From assembly GCF_031143425.1 (NCBI RefSeq), contig NC_090440.1, forward strand, positions 341,499,844 through 341,563,843: a DNA stretch of 64,000 nt, in the 5' to 3' direction. This document shows positions 32,030-42,115 of the stretch, in pieces. This DNA comes from Pleurodeles waltl. Taxonomy: Eukaryota; Chordata; Amphibia; Caudata; Salamandridae. The translations under genes were made by a program, and so were the position numbers. Below the pieces are notes generated by a model. It worked only from the letters and a program-made list of their open reading frames with translations. It made no database searches and was not told the origin of the DNA. Position 1 is the first letter of the stretch. Every line of letters begins with the position of its first letter.

Positions 32030-32592
32030 TGGGTGTGGTGTGAGTGGTGTGGGTGAGGGTGTGTAGAGTGATGTGTTGGGGTGTGTGTTGAAGGGTGCGT
32101 GGGTGGTGTATAGGTGATGGTGGTGTGTGTCTCTGGACTTGTCTGTGATCGTGGTGTCTATCTTGTGGCAATTCTTTGTAATGGTAAAGGGTTGTGGGTA
32201 TTGTGGGTGGGTGTTTTATAATGGTGTGGGATGGGTGTGTGTATGAGTGTCAGGTGTGTGTTATTTAAATTGACCAATGTAGTGTTGTTTTGTATGTGTG
32301 TGTGTATTTTGAGTATGGCTGTATGTACCGTCAATGGTTTGCCATTTTATGTCCACCGTGGTGATTCATGGGTCATAATGTTGTGTGCGTTGTTCCGTTG
32401 GCATAACTGTGTGGGTTTTGATACCGCCACTTTATCATTGACCTTTGGGCTGGCAGACTTGTGTGTGTGGCTGAATAGTGACAGATTGGTGTGTGTGTGT
32501 CATAATATGGTTAACGGATGTCCACAGCGGTATGTTGGCAGCAGTCAGCATGATGGTAAGTGGCATTTACCGCCAATGTCATAATGAGAGCC
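32030..32592. other. Harbinger right terminal region
   Basis: G/T-rich non-coding sequence with many GTGTGTG runs, ending in the inverted terminal repeat. Probably the promoter and 5' untranslated region of gene B. Confidence 0.4.
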
Positions 32593-32595
32593 TTA

Positions 32596-32912
32596 GTCTT
32601 TAAAAATTCAGATCTCTACTTCTACTGATTGGATTTTTGTTGTTTCGGTCTTTTGTTACTCAGATACATATTCTCTATTATTTTAAATTGATGTTGAGTC
32701 CTTTTGTGGTGTTTTCACTGTGTTGCTGTATGGGGTACTGCACAAATAATTTACATATTGCCTTTTAAGTTAAACCTGACTGATCTGTGCCAAGCTACCG
32801 GGGGTGGGCACAGGTTAATTTAGGGAGTTTAACCGACTTACCATTACTAGGATTGTGGTCCCTACTTGGACAGGGAGAAAACCTCAGCCAACTAGAGACC
32901 CAATTTCTAACT
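32596..32912 (+). repeat. 5' LTR of the Gypsy element, second part
   Basis: Resumes with GTCTTTAAAAATTCAGATC and ends CCCAATTTCTAAC(T). It aligns along its length with 38850-39156 (shared ACTGATTGGATTTTTGTT, TGTGCCAAG.TACC, CCCTACTTGGACAGGG). Confidence 0.75.
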
Positions 32913-32930
32913 TTGGTGATTAGTGGTGAG
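32913..32930 (+). other. Primer-binding-site-like sequence of the Gypsy element
   Basis: TTGGTGATTAGTGGTG directly follows the LTR end. It begins with TTGG as tRNA-primed sites do. The tRNA is not identified. Confidence 0.45.
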
Positions 32931-33109
32931 GAAAGGACTTGTATTTGTGCAGTGCCTTACAATAATTTGGTGTACACTAATACCCACATCCCAGACCATC
33001 ACAAAGTTTTCTCCTTTTTCTCTCAATTGGTCCTTTTTCTAAATGTATTCCTGTTTCATCTTTTTGCATTGGGACTCCTGTTGTTGCATCACTGGTCCTT
33101 AGCAGAATG

Positions 33110-34200
33110 GAGTTAATCCTGGATCTCATTCTCCTCGCAGATTGAGACAGGAGTGAGCTGGAAGTATTGTGCAAGCGAAGGGGCTGAAGGTGTCTAAAGG
33201 ATCCACAAGGCAGGACCTTCAGGAAGCCCTGTATGCTTTTGCGGAGGATTTCTTTGGAATTCTAAAGAACCAAAGCTCTGGAATCATCTGGATACCAAAC
33301 CAGAGGCCCAAGAGGGCAGTGGCCCTGAGAAGGATGAGGAGGAGGAGAACAATGACTGTGCAGAAGCTCCAGAGGAGAGGGGAGCCCACAGCGAGGGAGG
33401 GAGCCACTTGATAGACCCCCTGCAGAAAGAAGTAGCTACTCCCACACCCTGTCCCCTGAAGAGCTCAAAGACAGACAGGCTAAGAAGGACCTGAGGTTGC
33501 GGCTGGCCCAACTGGCCGCAGAAGAATAAAAAGCTGAGGCTGACAAAGCCCTGGCAGAGAAGAAGTTGGCAGAGGCCTAAAGGGCCCTTGCCAGGAAAAA
33601 AAATGTGTCATTGAGGAAACTGAGGCTGAGAGAGCCATGGAAGAAAGGAGGATCTTCCCGGTTCATGAACTGAGTCCCAAGAAGCTGGACTTGAAGGCTA
33701 AACAGCTAGCAAAGTCTGGCAGGAATGGTGGCAGCAAAATGCCCATGTCCAGTACTGAGGGAAAGGTCCCACGCCCACACATTTTGGGTCTCCCTCTGGG
33801 AGGGGGAGGACATAGACAGGTGGTTTGAGGTATATGAGGTCACTCTAGTAGTGCACAGAATCACTGAGAAGGATTGGGGCTGTCCTATGGAAGCACATAC
33901 CTGGAGATGGGAGGGATGCCCTACTGGCCCTATATGGGAGAGACAGGATGAGGTATCTCTTCATGAAGGAGACCTTTGTGAAGAGGTATGGCTTCACCCA
34001 AGAGGAGTGGAGGTTGGGGTTCAGAGGCAGTAGGAAACTGTCTCACCAGTCCTGGGGCGATTTTGTGGGTCACTTTTGTAGAGCACTTGATGGCTGGGTG
34101 AAGGTTAGCATGGTGAGCACATTTAATGGGCTTACAATTTGGTTGCTAGAAAGCACATGTTCAGAAACTGTTTCCTAGAGCTATGCCGACTGGTGGATTG
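33110..34200 (+). pseudogene. gag: Gypsy gag remnant with SCAN-like capsid segment
   Basis: N-terminal piece from 33169: KGLKVSKGSTRQDLQEALYA, a SAP-like helix pair, then an acidic/Lys-rich linker read in shifting frames. From 33948: MKETFVKRYGFTQEEWRLGF, then SRKLSHQSWGDFVGHFCRAL, DGWVKVSMVSTFNGLTIWLL. The F..RYG.T.EEWR..FR spacing followed by W..F...L..W matches the SCAN domain, which is known to derive from the capsid of Gmr1-like Gypsy elements. Gag would form the particle shell. At least three frame breaks make it non-functional, and no zinc knuckle or pol follows. Confidence 0.6.
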
Positions 34201-34493
34201 CACGTTTTCTGAACCCAGATAGCTTGCAAGGAAGACGGACCTCTGGGTGAGTACCAGAGTGTCTGGGATGACATTGGAGAGCGACCCTAAGGTAAGTGGC
34301 TCAGGTTTACCTCAGCAGAGTGAGGGGAAGGGACACAGTGACTCAGACAGGTCCCAGTGTAGTAGGGGGAAAAGGAGTCCGCTTGTCGAAGTAAGCCTCA
34401 GCAAGGCCTACTAGTGCAAGGGGTTCGCCCTTCTCTGCACAAAGTCCTCAGACCATATAGGAAGAAGTTGGCACAGAAACTGAAATAAAAGAC
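34201..34493 (+). other. Gypsy interior downstream of gag
   Basis: No intact frame; likely the decayed end of gag, up to the MITE insertion. Confidence 0.4.
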
Positions 34494-34496
34494 AAA

Positions 34497-35113
34497 GGCC
34501 CTCATTACAACTTTGACGGGCGGCGGAGGCCGCCCGCCAAAGTTGCGCCGCAGGAATACCGCACCGCGGTCTGAAGACCGCGGCCGGCATTCTGAGTTTC
34601 CCGCTGGGCAGGCGGGCGGCCGCCTTAAGGCCGCCCGCCAGCCCAGCGGGAAACAACCTTCCCACGAGGACGCCGGCTCGGAATCGAGCCGGCGGAGTGG
34701 GAAGGTGCGACGGGTGCTACTGCACCCGTCGCGTATTTCACTGTCTGCTATGCAGACAGTGAAATACAAGCGGGGCCCTCTTACGGGGGCCCCTGCAGTG
34801 CCCATGCCATTGGCATGGGCACTGCAGGGGCCCCCAGGGGCCCCGCGACACCCCCTACCGCCATCCTGTTCCTGGCGGGCGAACCGCCAGGAACAGGATG
34901 GCGGTAGGGGGTGTCAGAATCCCCAAGGCTGCGCCGCCTTGGAGGATTCTGACGGGCAGCGGAAAACCGGCGGGAGACCGCCGGTTTTCCTGCACTGACC
35001 GCGGCCAAAGCGCCGCGGTCAGAATGCCCTAAGGGGCACCGCCAGGCTGTCGGCGGTGCTCCCGCCAACCGCGAGCCTGGCGGTCACAGACCGCCAGGCT
35101 CGTAATGAGGGCC
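34497..35113. mobile_element. GC-rich palindromic MITE, copy b
   Basis: 617 bp with 12-bp perfect inverted ends GGCCCTCATTAC / GTAATGAGGGCC and AAA on each side (34494-34496 and 35114-35116). The left 12 bp are identical to the left end of the 9.8-kb Harbinger. It shows the same hairpin chain as copy a, with different stem sequences (for example GGCGGCCGCCTTAAGGCCGC). Confidence 0.85.
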
Positions 35114-35116
35114 AAA

Positions 35117-35590
35117 GTTTATTAAACCTCATGAGGTGGTACTACAGTTCAAACAGCACCCTTCGGTAATGTTTGAAGTAGCACACTGAACTAAGAGAGC
35201 ATGGTCCTTTTATACCCACACAGGGACTTAAAGGAGGTGGTACAGTTATAGAAGCAAGACTTATATACATATAAGGTCATATGGAAATGCACAGTTGACA
35301 GGTAGGAGGGGCTAACAGTTTTCAAGGACTAGTAGACACATTACTGTTGGTTACTAATTACTAACAGCTGCAGAACTTACTGGACATGTGCAAAGTGGGA
35401 GATGCTAAATATAACTTGTCACTAGACAGATTTTCAAGAGTAGTTAACAGGAAGGTAGGACAGAGCACATGGCAGCATGTGGCAGAGAAAATGGCTACCA
35501 TGAATACAAAATGGATTCCGCAAAATGTTCACAATAGTTGCTAAATACAAGATGTCTTCTGCTAATGCTTAATCCAATCGCTACTAAATT
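35117..35590. other. Unassigned stretch in the Gypsy interior
   Basis: AT-rich, no frame. It may belong to another inserted element, but no ends are visible. Confidence 0.35.
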
Positions 35591-36548
35591 ACAACACATT
35601 GACCTTTCCAAGAGTAGGGAAAGGGGTGGGGGTGGGAGTGGGCAAAGGCCAAGGGTGCCCATATATCTTGTATTGCTCACAGAGTGAGCAAAAGCAGGGT
35701 GACCTGGTCTGTACCAGAACCCATCCACTGATGGGAAGCCCACAGTGTCAGAGGAACTTGGGGGATGGCTGCCATATGTGCCCCACCAATTTTGGTTTCT
35801 GGCAGTACCACCCCATAGAGGAGGTTGTAGAAGCCCAAATGGAGGGGCAAGAGGTGGAAACCGTACACAGTGACAGGACCAGTGGGCCAGGTGTTGCCAG
35901 CACAGAGGTCGGAGCACCCCGAGACTGACCCTGGTAAGTCCACTTTTGTCCTGGGAGGCACCATGCACTGTCACAGGGACAGAGGGTGGGTGCCTGTGCC
36001 AGGTACACTCTTGCATAACAAATGCAGAGTATGTTTCCCTTGGGGGGCTAGTAGTACTCCCCTGTAAATCCTGGATCGCCAGGCACAGGTTCAGCCTAAG
36101 GGTACTGACTCTGGGCTGGAGGACAAGTTGCAGGATATCATCTCTGAACTGGTGGGAGGGGGCGGTTGCCACAAGAGCCCCAAAAGTTTTAGCTACTGTG
36201 GGTACCACTCCTAACCTAAGGGTTTAGGACCTGAGTGAGAGAAGCAGGGTGAGGCGGAGCCCATCCTTGTCTCCTGGTCAGGCTCAGGGTACAGACCGTG
36301 GGCTGATGGACCAGTGTCAGGATACCACTCCTTGAACTGGTGGGAAGGAAAATGGACCAAGGATGTAAGGCATTTGGAGCTACTGCTTCCCACTCTGAGG
36401 AATCATGGATCCATCCTGCTTCACAGAGTCGTAGAACTGGCATGTGCCCTGCAGTAGTGGGCCATTGTCCAAGTTCTATTGCCTTAAGCAGGGAAATCCA
36501 TCAAGGTATTGTCTAGTCTCCCCTGGCTTTAGGCTGGAGGGGGGGTTG
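35591..36548 (+). pseudogene. Gypsy 3' interior, decayed, ending in a G-rich tract
   Basis: Several overlapping short frames (35599-35928, 35946-36227) with repeated phrases such as CAGGATA(C/T)CA..CC(T/A)GAACTGGTGGGA. It probably descends from the end of the internal region. Immediately before the 3' LTR is GGCTGGAGGGGGGG, a polypurine-tract-like sequence at about 36532-36545. Confidence 0.4.
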
Positions 36549-37293
36549 TGCTAGAAATAGCCCTTTCTGAAGGATCATCCCTAAACTGTTTGCCTTCCTC
36601 CTCTGATTTCTCTGACCCTGTTTTTGTTGGTTTCAGCACTCTGGGCCCTTTACCTATGTTAAGCAGTGCTAAAGTGCATGTGCTCTCTTCTCTAAAAATG
36701 GTTAATTTTGTTACACCTTTCTGGCATCTTTAATTTACTTGTAAATCCCTAGTAATATGCACTAAATATGTCCAAGGCCTGTAAATTACATTATTTTATT
36801 GAGCCTGCAGCAGGAATTGTGAAGCCCACTCAGTGCCCTTTCAAACATGTCTCAAGCCTGATGCTGCAGGGACTGTGTGTGCAGTTTTAAACTGCCAATT
36901 TGACCTAGAAACTGTACCTATGTGCCAGGCCCAAACTTTCCATTTTATTACATGTAAGTCATTCTTAAGGTAGGTCCTAGTTATCAACAAGGGCAGGGTG
37001 CAGTGTTTTTTAAGAGTTGGACATGGACTTTTAAGTTTAACAAGGCCAGAAGGTGAAACACTCTTACATTCGTTTTTCACATTGCAAGGGCTATCTCTCC
37101 TATAGGATGGCACAGGGACTACGTTAAAACATCTTTTAAGTGGAATTTCCAATTGGGAAGAGATAGGTATGTGGAGTTTGGTGTCCCTGAACTCACAATT
37201 TAAAATCACAACTTTTGGTGAAGTCAGATTTTAAATTGCAAGTCTGAAAATGCCACTTTTAGAAGATTGGCATTTTCATATTTTAAACATTCT
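36549..37293 (+). repeat. 3' LTR of the Gypsy element, first part
   Basis: Starts TGCTAGAAATAGCCC, matching the 5' LTR start TGTTGGAAATGGACC. Shares TAATTTACTT.TAA.TCCCTAGTAA and later phrases with it. Interrupted after ...AAACATTCT by MITE copy c. Confidence 0.7.
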
Positions 37294-37902
37294 GGCGGTC
37301 ATTCTGACCGTGGCGGGCAGCGGTCGCCGCCCGCCATGCGGTCACCGCCGAATGACCGCCCCACCGTCAGAAGACTGCGGCGGCGATTCCAACTTTCCCG
37401 CTGGGCTGGCGGGCGCCCTCCAAAAGAGCGCCCGCCGGCCCAGCGGGAAAGCCCCTGCAACAATGAAGCCGGCTCCGAATGGAGCCGGCGGAGTTGCAGG
37501 GGTGCGACGGGTGCAGTGGCACCCGTCGCGATTTTCACTGTCTGCTAAGCAGACAGTGAAAATCTTTGTGGGGCCCTGTTAGGGGGCCCCTGCACTGCCC
37601 ATGCCAGTGGCATGGACAGTGCAGGGGCCCCACGACACCCGTTCCCACCAGCCTGGTTCTGGCAGTGAAAACCACCAGAAACAGGCTGGCGGGAAGGGGG
37701 TCCGAATCCCCATGGCGGCGCTGCAAGCAGCGCCGCCATGGAGGATTCCCTGGGCCAGGGGAAAACCGGCGGAAAACCGCCGGTTCCCCTTTTCTGACCG
37801 TGGCTTTACCGCCGCGGTCAGAATAGCCCAGGAAGCACCGCCAGCCTGTTGGCGGTGCTTCCGCTGCCCTCCGCCCTGGTGGTCAGGGTTGGAATGAGGG
37901 CC
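37294..37902. mobile_element. GC-rich palindromic MITE, copy c
   Basis: 609 bp, bounded by TCT (37291-37293 and 37903-37905). The 5' LTR preserves the empty site ATTCTGTGCC, which proves both the ends and the 3-bp duplication. The ends are the most diverged of the four copies. The internal hairpins (CACTGTCTGCTAAGCAGACA, GGGTGCAGTGGCACCC) remain perfect or nearly so. Confidence 0.85.
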
Positions 37903-37905
37903 TCT

Positions 37906-39156
37906 GTGCCTTAGCCTCTTAATACACTCTGGATTAGATGACAGCTGGGCTTTGTGCATTCCTTTTGGATAGCCACACACAATGGGAGTTTAGATGTGAC
38001 ATGATGGGCCTTAATGGGCTTGATGGGAGGTGGATCTTAGCACTGCCTCACTTACACCTGAATAGACTTGGCCTATCCACCCACAATAGGGCTTTACAAC
38101 TCTGTATTGTCACTCCAGCCAGCCTGGAGACAGGACAGGGGAGGCAGGGCTTCTGTACATTTCAAAAGAAGGCCTGGAAGTTTTTCCCACCTTCCAGAAC
38201 CAGGGCACTAATGTATAAACACTGGACCCGAATCCCCACCAAATCAGATCTCTACTGGAACGAAGGACACTCTCCCAGGAAGAAGGTCTGCTGTGATGCC
38301 AGGAGGGACTGCCACTGCAACTGAAATGCTGTGTTGGCCTACTGCTGCTGTGTGCTGTGCTGTCTTTGCTTTGCTGTCTTGGACTGCTGCCTACTGCTTC
38401 TGTCCTGCAGCGAGAGGGACTGGACTTGCTCTCTACATCCTTGAACCCAAGAATCTCCATGGGTTTTCTGTGTCGCCCCCTGTGCTTCAGCAGTCTCAGT
38501 GACATCAAAGACTGCTTGCAACTCTCCTGGTGTGGCTGGATTCTGCCGTCTGTGAGTCCTACCCTTGCCTGAGGCACCTCCCTCCAGCCCTGGACCTCAG
38601 AAGTGGGTTCTGCAGCTACAGACTTCAAAATGTGACGCCTTTCCTCGAGCAGCAGAAATATTGATGCATCGTGTCCTTACAATTGACACATTTCTCCAAC
38701 AAAGGTACCGTTCAGCAGGGCATGCATGGTGTCTCTCGCCAAACTCCCCGCCATCGCAGTCAACCTGGATTTTGAATTTGTCCTTACCCCTCGTGACCTC
38801 AAGTAAACTTTTGACAGCTATGGACTTCTAAGCACTGTTTTCACATTTAATCTTTACTTTCAAAATTCATATCTCAACTTCAACTGATTGGATTTTTGTT
38901 ATTTTGGCTTTGTTTTACTCAGATAAACCTTTTCTACTTTTCTAAACTGGTGGTGCTTTCACTGTGTGACCCTATGAGTTGTTGGACACATACTTCTCAC
39001 ATTGCCTGTTCATTTAAGCCTCACTGCTCTGTGCCAAGTTACCAGGGGTGACCACAGGTTATTTTAGGGAGTGTAACTGAATTACCCTGACTAGGACTGT
39101 AGTCCCTACTTGGACAGGGTGCAAACTTCTGCCAACTAGAGACCTAATTTCTAACA
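37906..39156 (+). repeat. 3' LTR of the Gypsy element, second part
   Basis: Continues from GTGCCTTAGCC and ends GACCTAATTTCTAACA. It contains the empty site for the Harbinger insertion at 38847-38849 (CACATTTAATC). Confidence 0.72.
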
Positions 39157-40245
39157 CGGTGGACATAGGACCATGCGGTGCATCTGCTACAGTATAAGTG
39201 AATAACATGCACAATGAGGTTGTTGTTTGTTGTACTGAAAAATGCATAACTAAGTTAAAAAAGGGGTTTACCAGGATATTACAACACAAATACCCATGGT
39301 TTTTGATGCAAAGCCTGATCTGATATGATAGCCATTTATGCTTATATATGATAATTCAGCTTCAGGAAATGAGGCAGTGCTTAATTTGAGTTGGTGATTG
39401 CCGGTGTGATGCATCAGCACTCATTTTAGAGGACTAGCACTTATTTTTCCTCATCAATCTTTGATCCAAAGCAAGAGAGAAGAAAACACAAAAGGGTGAA
39501 TGAAAGAAGGAGAAAAATATTGAAAAACAGTGAAAAAGGAAAAAAGCAAGGATAAGAAAGAACCTGCAAGAGTGAGATGAAGATGCAAGGATTCTCTAGT
39601 GAAGGATAAAAGAGGCATAGGATGAAATCAAGTCTTAGCAGGCTTGGTATTCATCATCCACCCCTTTGATAGTGCTGCCCGCCGACATACAAATACAATT
39701 TTTGGCACCAACACTTACTATTTTATAAATTAAGAACTCAAATCAGACGATGGGCAGGGAGCCTTCTGTAACTGGCTAGAGGTTTTTAAAGTCTTATTTA
39801 GTATTGTATTAAAAGCTGCCTATCCAAATGAGTATACTAATGCTATATCTGACACTTCATGCAGGATCTGTGATTGTCCACATTAAGTTCACATACATTA
39901 CCATATACATCGCCCAAATACACAAAATTAGGCATGTACAACATTAAATAAATTATTAATGCAAACATGCCTTGGCAACGCCAATAGACCTCAGCCACAA
40001 AAGGCCAACTCTTGGCTTTGACAGTGCATGTTTGCACTACTATTAGCTAATGCCAAAATGGTTGCCAGTATGTTAAAACATGCACACACCTGGGCATTAT
40101 GGTACATGTGGATGTATGCAAATGCAAGACAGCTACCGATGCAAGCATATATGTGGAGACACACTAGCGTCTTTTTTGTAATTTTTAATGTACAATTGCA
40201 ACATAGTCAATGGCTGTTTTAACATGGCAAATTAAAAGTAGGCCA
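39157..40245. other. No gene recognised
   Basis: AT-rich. An A/G-rich stretch at 39470-39610 is low complexity. Confidence 0.45.
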
Positions 40246-40639
40246 GATTTACAAGAAATGGTGTGGAACAGCAACAGCGCAGTTTTGTGTCATAAATATT
40301 AGCGCCCTACTAAGAGATAACCTAGCTCCATGCTTGCACCATATTTACAATATGGCGCAAAATGGAGTAAAGGATAAACTAGCATCACGAAAAAATGCTC
40401 TAAGCTTTGTGACATGTCACAAAAACAGAGCTATTGCAGAAAGAGTGGCGCTAACTTAATGTGCAGCATGTTCCAAATACAAATTGTATTAGCAACACTT
40501 TTGGCAACAAGCATCCAGAAAAAGTCAGCAAAAACACCAAAAAGAAGCATGCAAAGCAACAAAATGGACTATACTGGACAGGAGAGACCCCAGGGAGACT
40601 CCAATGAGCCAGGTACCAGCCAGGATGCCCATACGGAGT

Positions 40640-41010
40640 CACAGGAGAATTGGAAAAGGAAGAGGAAGTATAGATTCAGTCAGTAGGAAAAATCATATGT
40701 ATCACAGAGGTGACAGAGCACCAACAACAACCCTTTGCCACCTCTAAGTTGCCATTAGGTAGGAAGGAGGCTATTTGGCAGTCTATGGTCAATAAAGTCA
40801 ACAGTGTGGCTAGGATCAGAAGAACAGTGGTGGCTGTAAGAAGTGCTGGCACAATAGCAAGCTCAGAACTAAAGAGAAAGAGGCCACCAACCAAAAGGCA
40901 GAACTGCAGTTTGGAGGTGAAAGCCCCACACCCCAGGAGTAGCTGGATGAGCTGGAGGAGATGGTAGCAAGGACACTGCAGCAATTGAGGAGCAACAACA
41001 AAACAGGGTA
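40640..41010 (+). pseudogene. Myb/SANT-like gene C, DNA-binding domain, frameshifted
   Basis: Starts near KRKRKYRFSQ. A shift brings in TEHQQQPFATSKLPLGRKEA, then IWQSMVNKVNSVARIRRTV. After a second shift (about 40837) the neighbouring frame continues with RTKEKEATNQKAELQFGG and LDELEEMVARTLQQL. GRKEAIWQ..VNKVNSV corresponds to RKMELWQRIVDRVNAV of gene B, so the family is the same though the copy differs. At least two frameshifts make it inactive. Confidence 0.65.
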
Positions 41011-41017
41011 AGTTGCT

Positions 41018-41573
41018 GCAGGGGTAATGTTGTAACTCACAATGGCAGAATGGGAAGGCACATTAGAGGCACTGTATGCATGCTAATGGGTTTCCTGGGG
41101 GCACACTAACTACATTACCTGTATAGACATGCTATCACCTACACAATAGATATGGTGGAGACCAAGCTGTATGCTTTAACGTGATTTATTGAGCTACATA
41201 CTTGTCTACAGTACACTAACTAAATAACCTAACTAAACCATGCTATTCTACATGATCATATCCTACCTTAGAACTACAACTAGCTATGCTTATCTTGACC
41301 TATTCTAAACATCAGATGCCACAATTACACATCACCCCTCAACCCCTTAAAATAACTCCATTGAAAAGGACATCAGTGACTACAGCTAAACATTGACTAC
41401 CTAAACATATAGGCTAAACATAGATATATTTTTTTATATTTCTGGAATACACTTTTTAATAGACCAAAACCTTGTCACCCCCAGCTATCACACTCATCCC
41501 CACCAGCCCTACCCTCTACTATGATACAACTATGGCCTACTACTAACTACACTATGCTAACTAAACTATCTAT
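41018..41573. other. Spacer inside the second Harbinger remnant
   Basis: AT-rich, no frame; both flanking gene pieces appear to end here (convergent). Confidence 0.35.
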
Positions 41574-42115
41574 TTAAAAAAAAACTAATATGGAAAAAAA
41601 GTTATAACATGGGGAAGGGTAAATTCTCCGAAAAACACAATGTACAGCTAAGTATTTCCTCTTGTTGGCCCGGATGTCCTTCTTAATTGACAATATTTGT
41701 TCAATTGTTTGCTTAACTCGAGCAATCTGATACTTCTGATCGGCCAGTTCATTGCAGAGCTCCTGCACGTAAGGTGGCTCAACATAGTGCTGGCCTGCCT
41801 GGGATCCCGCAGGTGGTGGATGTACAGTAGGTGGCCTAGGTACAAACTATGGTCCTGCTCCTGATGGTCCAGCAACATCAAGTATAGCTGACCTGCCTGC
41901 TTGGTGGCAGAAGCAGAATCTTCTGTAGTTGGCACCCCATGCCGGAATGCCCTCCAGCTCCCTGAGACCTTTTCGCAGTCGTAGAGTGCCTCCATGCACC
42001 TGTACCCCCGCGGATCTACCTGATGTGGTGATAACATTCTGCATTCTTTGCAAAAGTTATATTTTCTGCAGGGGTCATGTTGCCAGCTGCATGAACAATA
42101 GGATATGTCAGGCAA
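41574..42115 (-). pseudogene. Harbinger accessory gene remnant, coiled-coil end
   Basis: Two overlapping minus frames. The shorter reads LCNELADQKYQIARVKQTIE then QILSIKKDIRANKRKYLAV, a helical heptad segment of the type that ends Myb-like Harbinger proteins. The longer (155 aa from 42115) reads a neighbouring frame of the same region and carries several Cys (HDPCRKYNFCKECRML). Which frame was coding changes along the segment, so it is a pseudogene. Confidence 0.4.

Larger units (their letters stand above)
22815..32592. mobile_element. PIF/Harbinger-type DNA transposon (9.8 kb) inserted in the Gypsy LTR
   Basis: Ends are inverted: GGCCCTCATTACAGC on the left, and on the right CATAATGAGAGCC, whose complement is GGCTCTCATTATG. 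TTA is duplicated at 22812-22814 and 32593-32595, matching the TWA target preference of PIF/Harbinger. The LTR sequence is continuous once the element is removed. Cargo: the last exon of a HARBI1-like nuclease (+, 29668-30049), a Myb/SANT-like gene A (-, 29365 to 24101, itself interrupted by a 2.3-kb element), and a Myb/SANT-like gene B (-, about 32020 to 30517). A nuclease plus a Myb-like DNA-binding partner is the known Harbinger pair. Frameshifts and the missing front of HARBI1 make this copy non-autonomous. Confidence 0.8.
21270..39156 (+). mobile_element. Ty3/Gypsy (Gmr1-like) retrotransposon with nested insertions
   Basis: Two related LTRs flank a short interior. The 5' LTR spans 21270-22814 plus 32596-32912, split by a Harbinger. 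The interior is 32913-36548. The 3' LTR spans 36549-37293 plus 37906-39156, split by a MITE. Without insertions the LTRs are about 1.86 and 2.0 kb. Both end in a (C/T)AATTTCTAAC(A) phrase. The interior begins with a TTGGTGATTAGTGGTG primer-site-like sequence, contains a gag remnant with a SCAN-like capsid segment, and ends in a G-rich tract before the 3' LTR. After removing its own MITE it is about 3 kb, too short for a full pol, so most of pol is deleted. No clear target duplication remains. The Gmr1-like assignment follows from the SCAN-like Gag, a known feature of that lineage. Confidence 0.65.

Noticed and set aside
34513..34998. Arg/Pro-rich ORFs in the GC-rich MITEs
   Set aside because: GC content and palindromes produce long open frames on both strands; the frames are not shared between the four copies.
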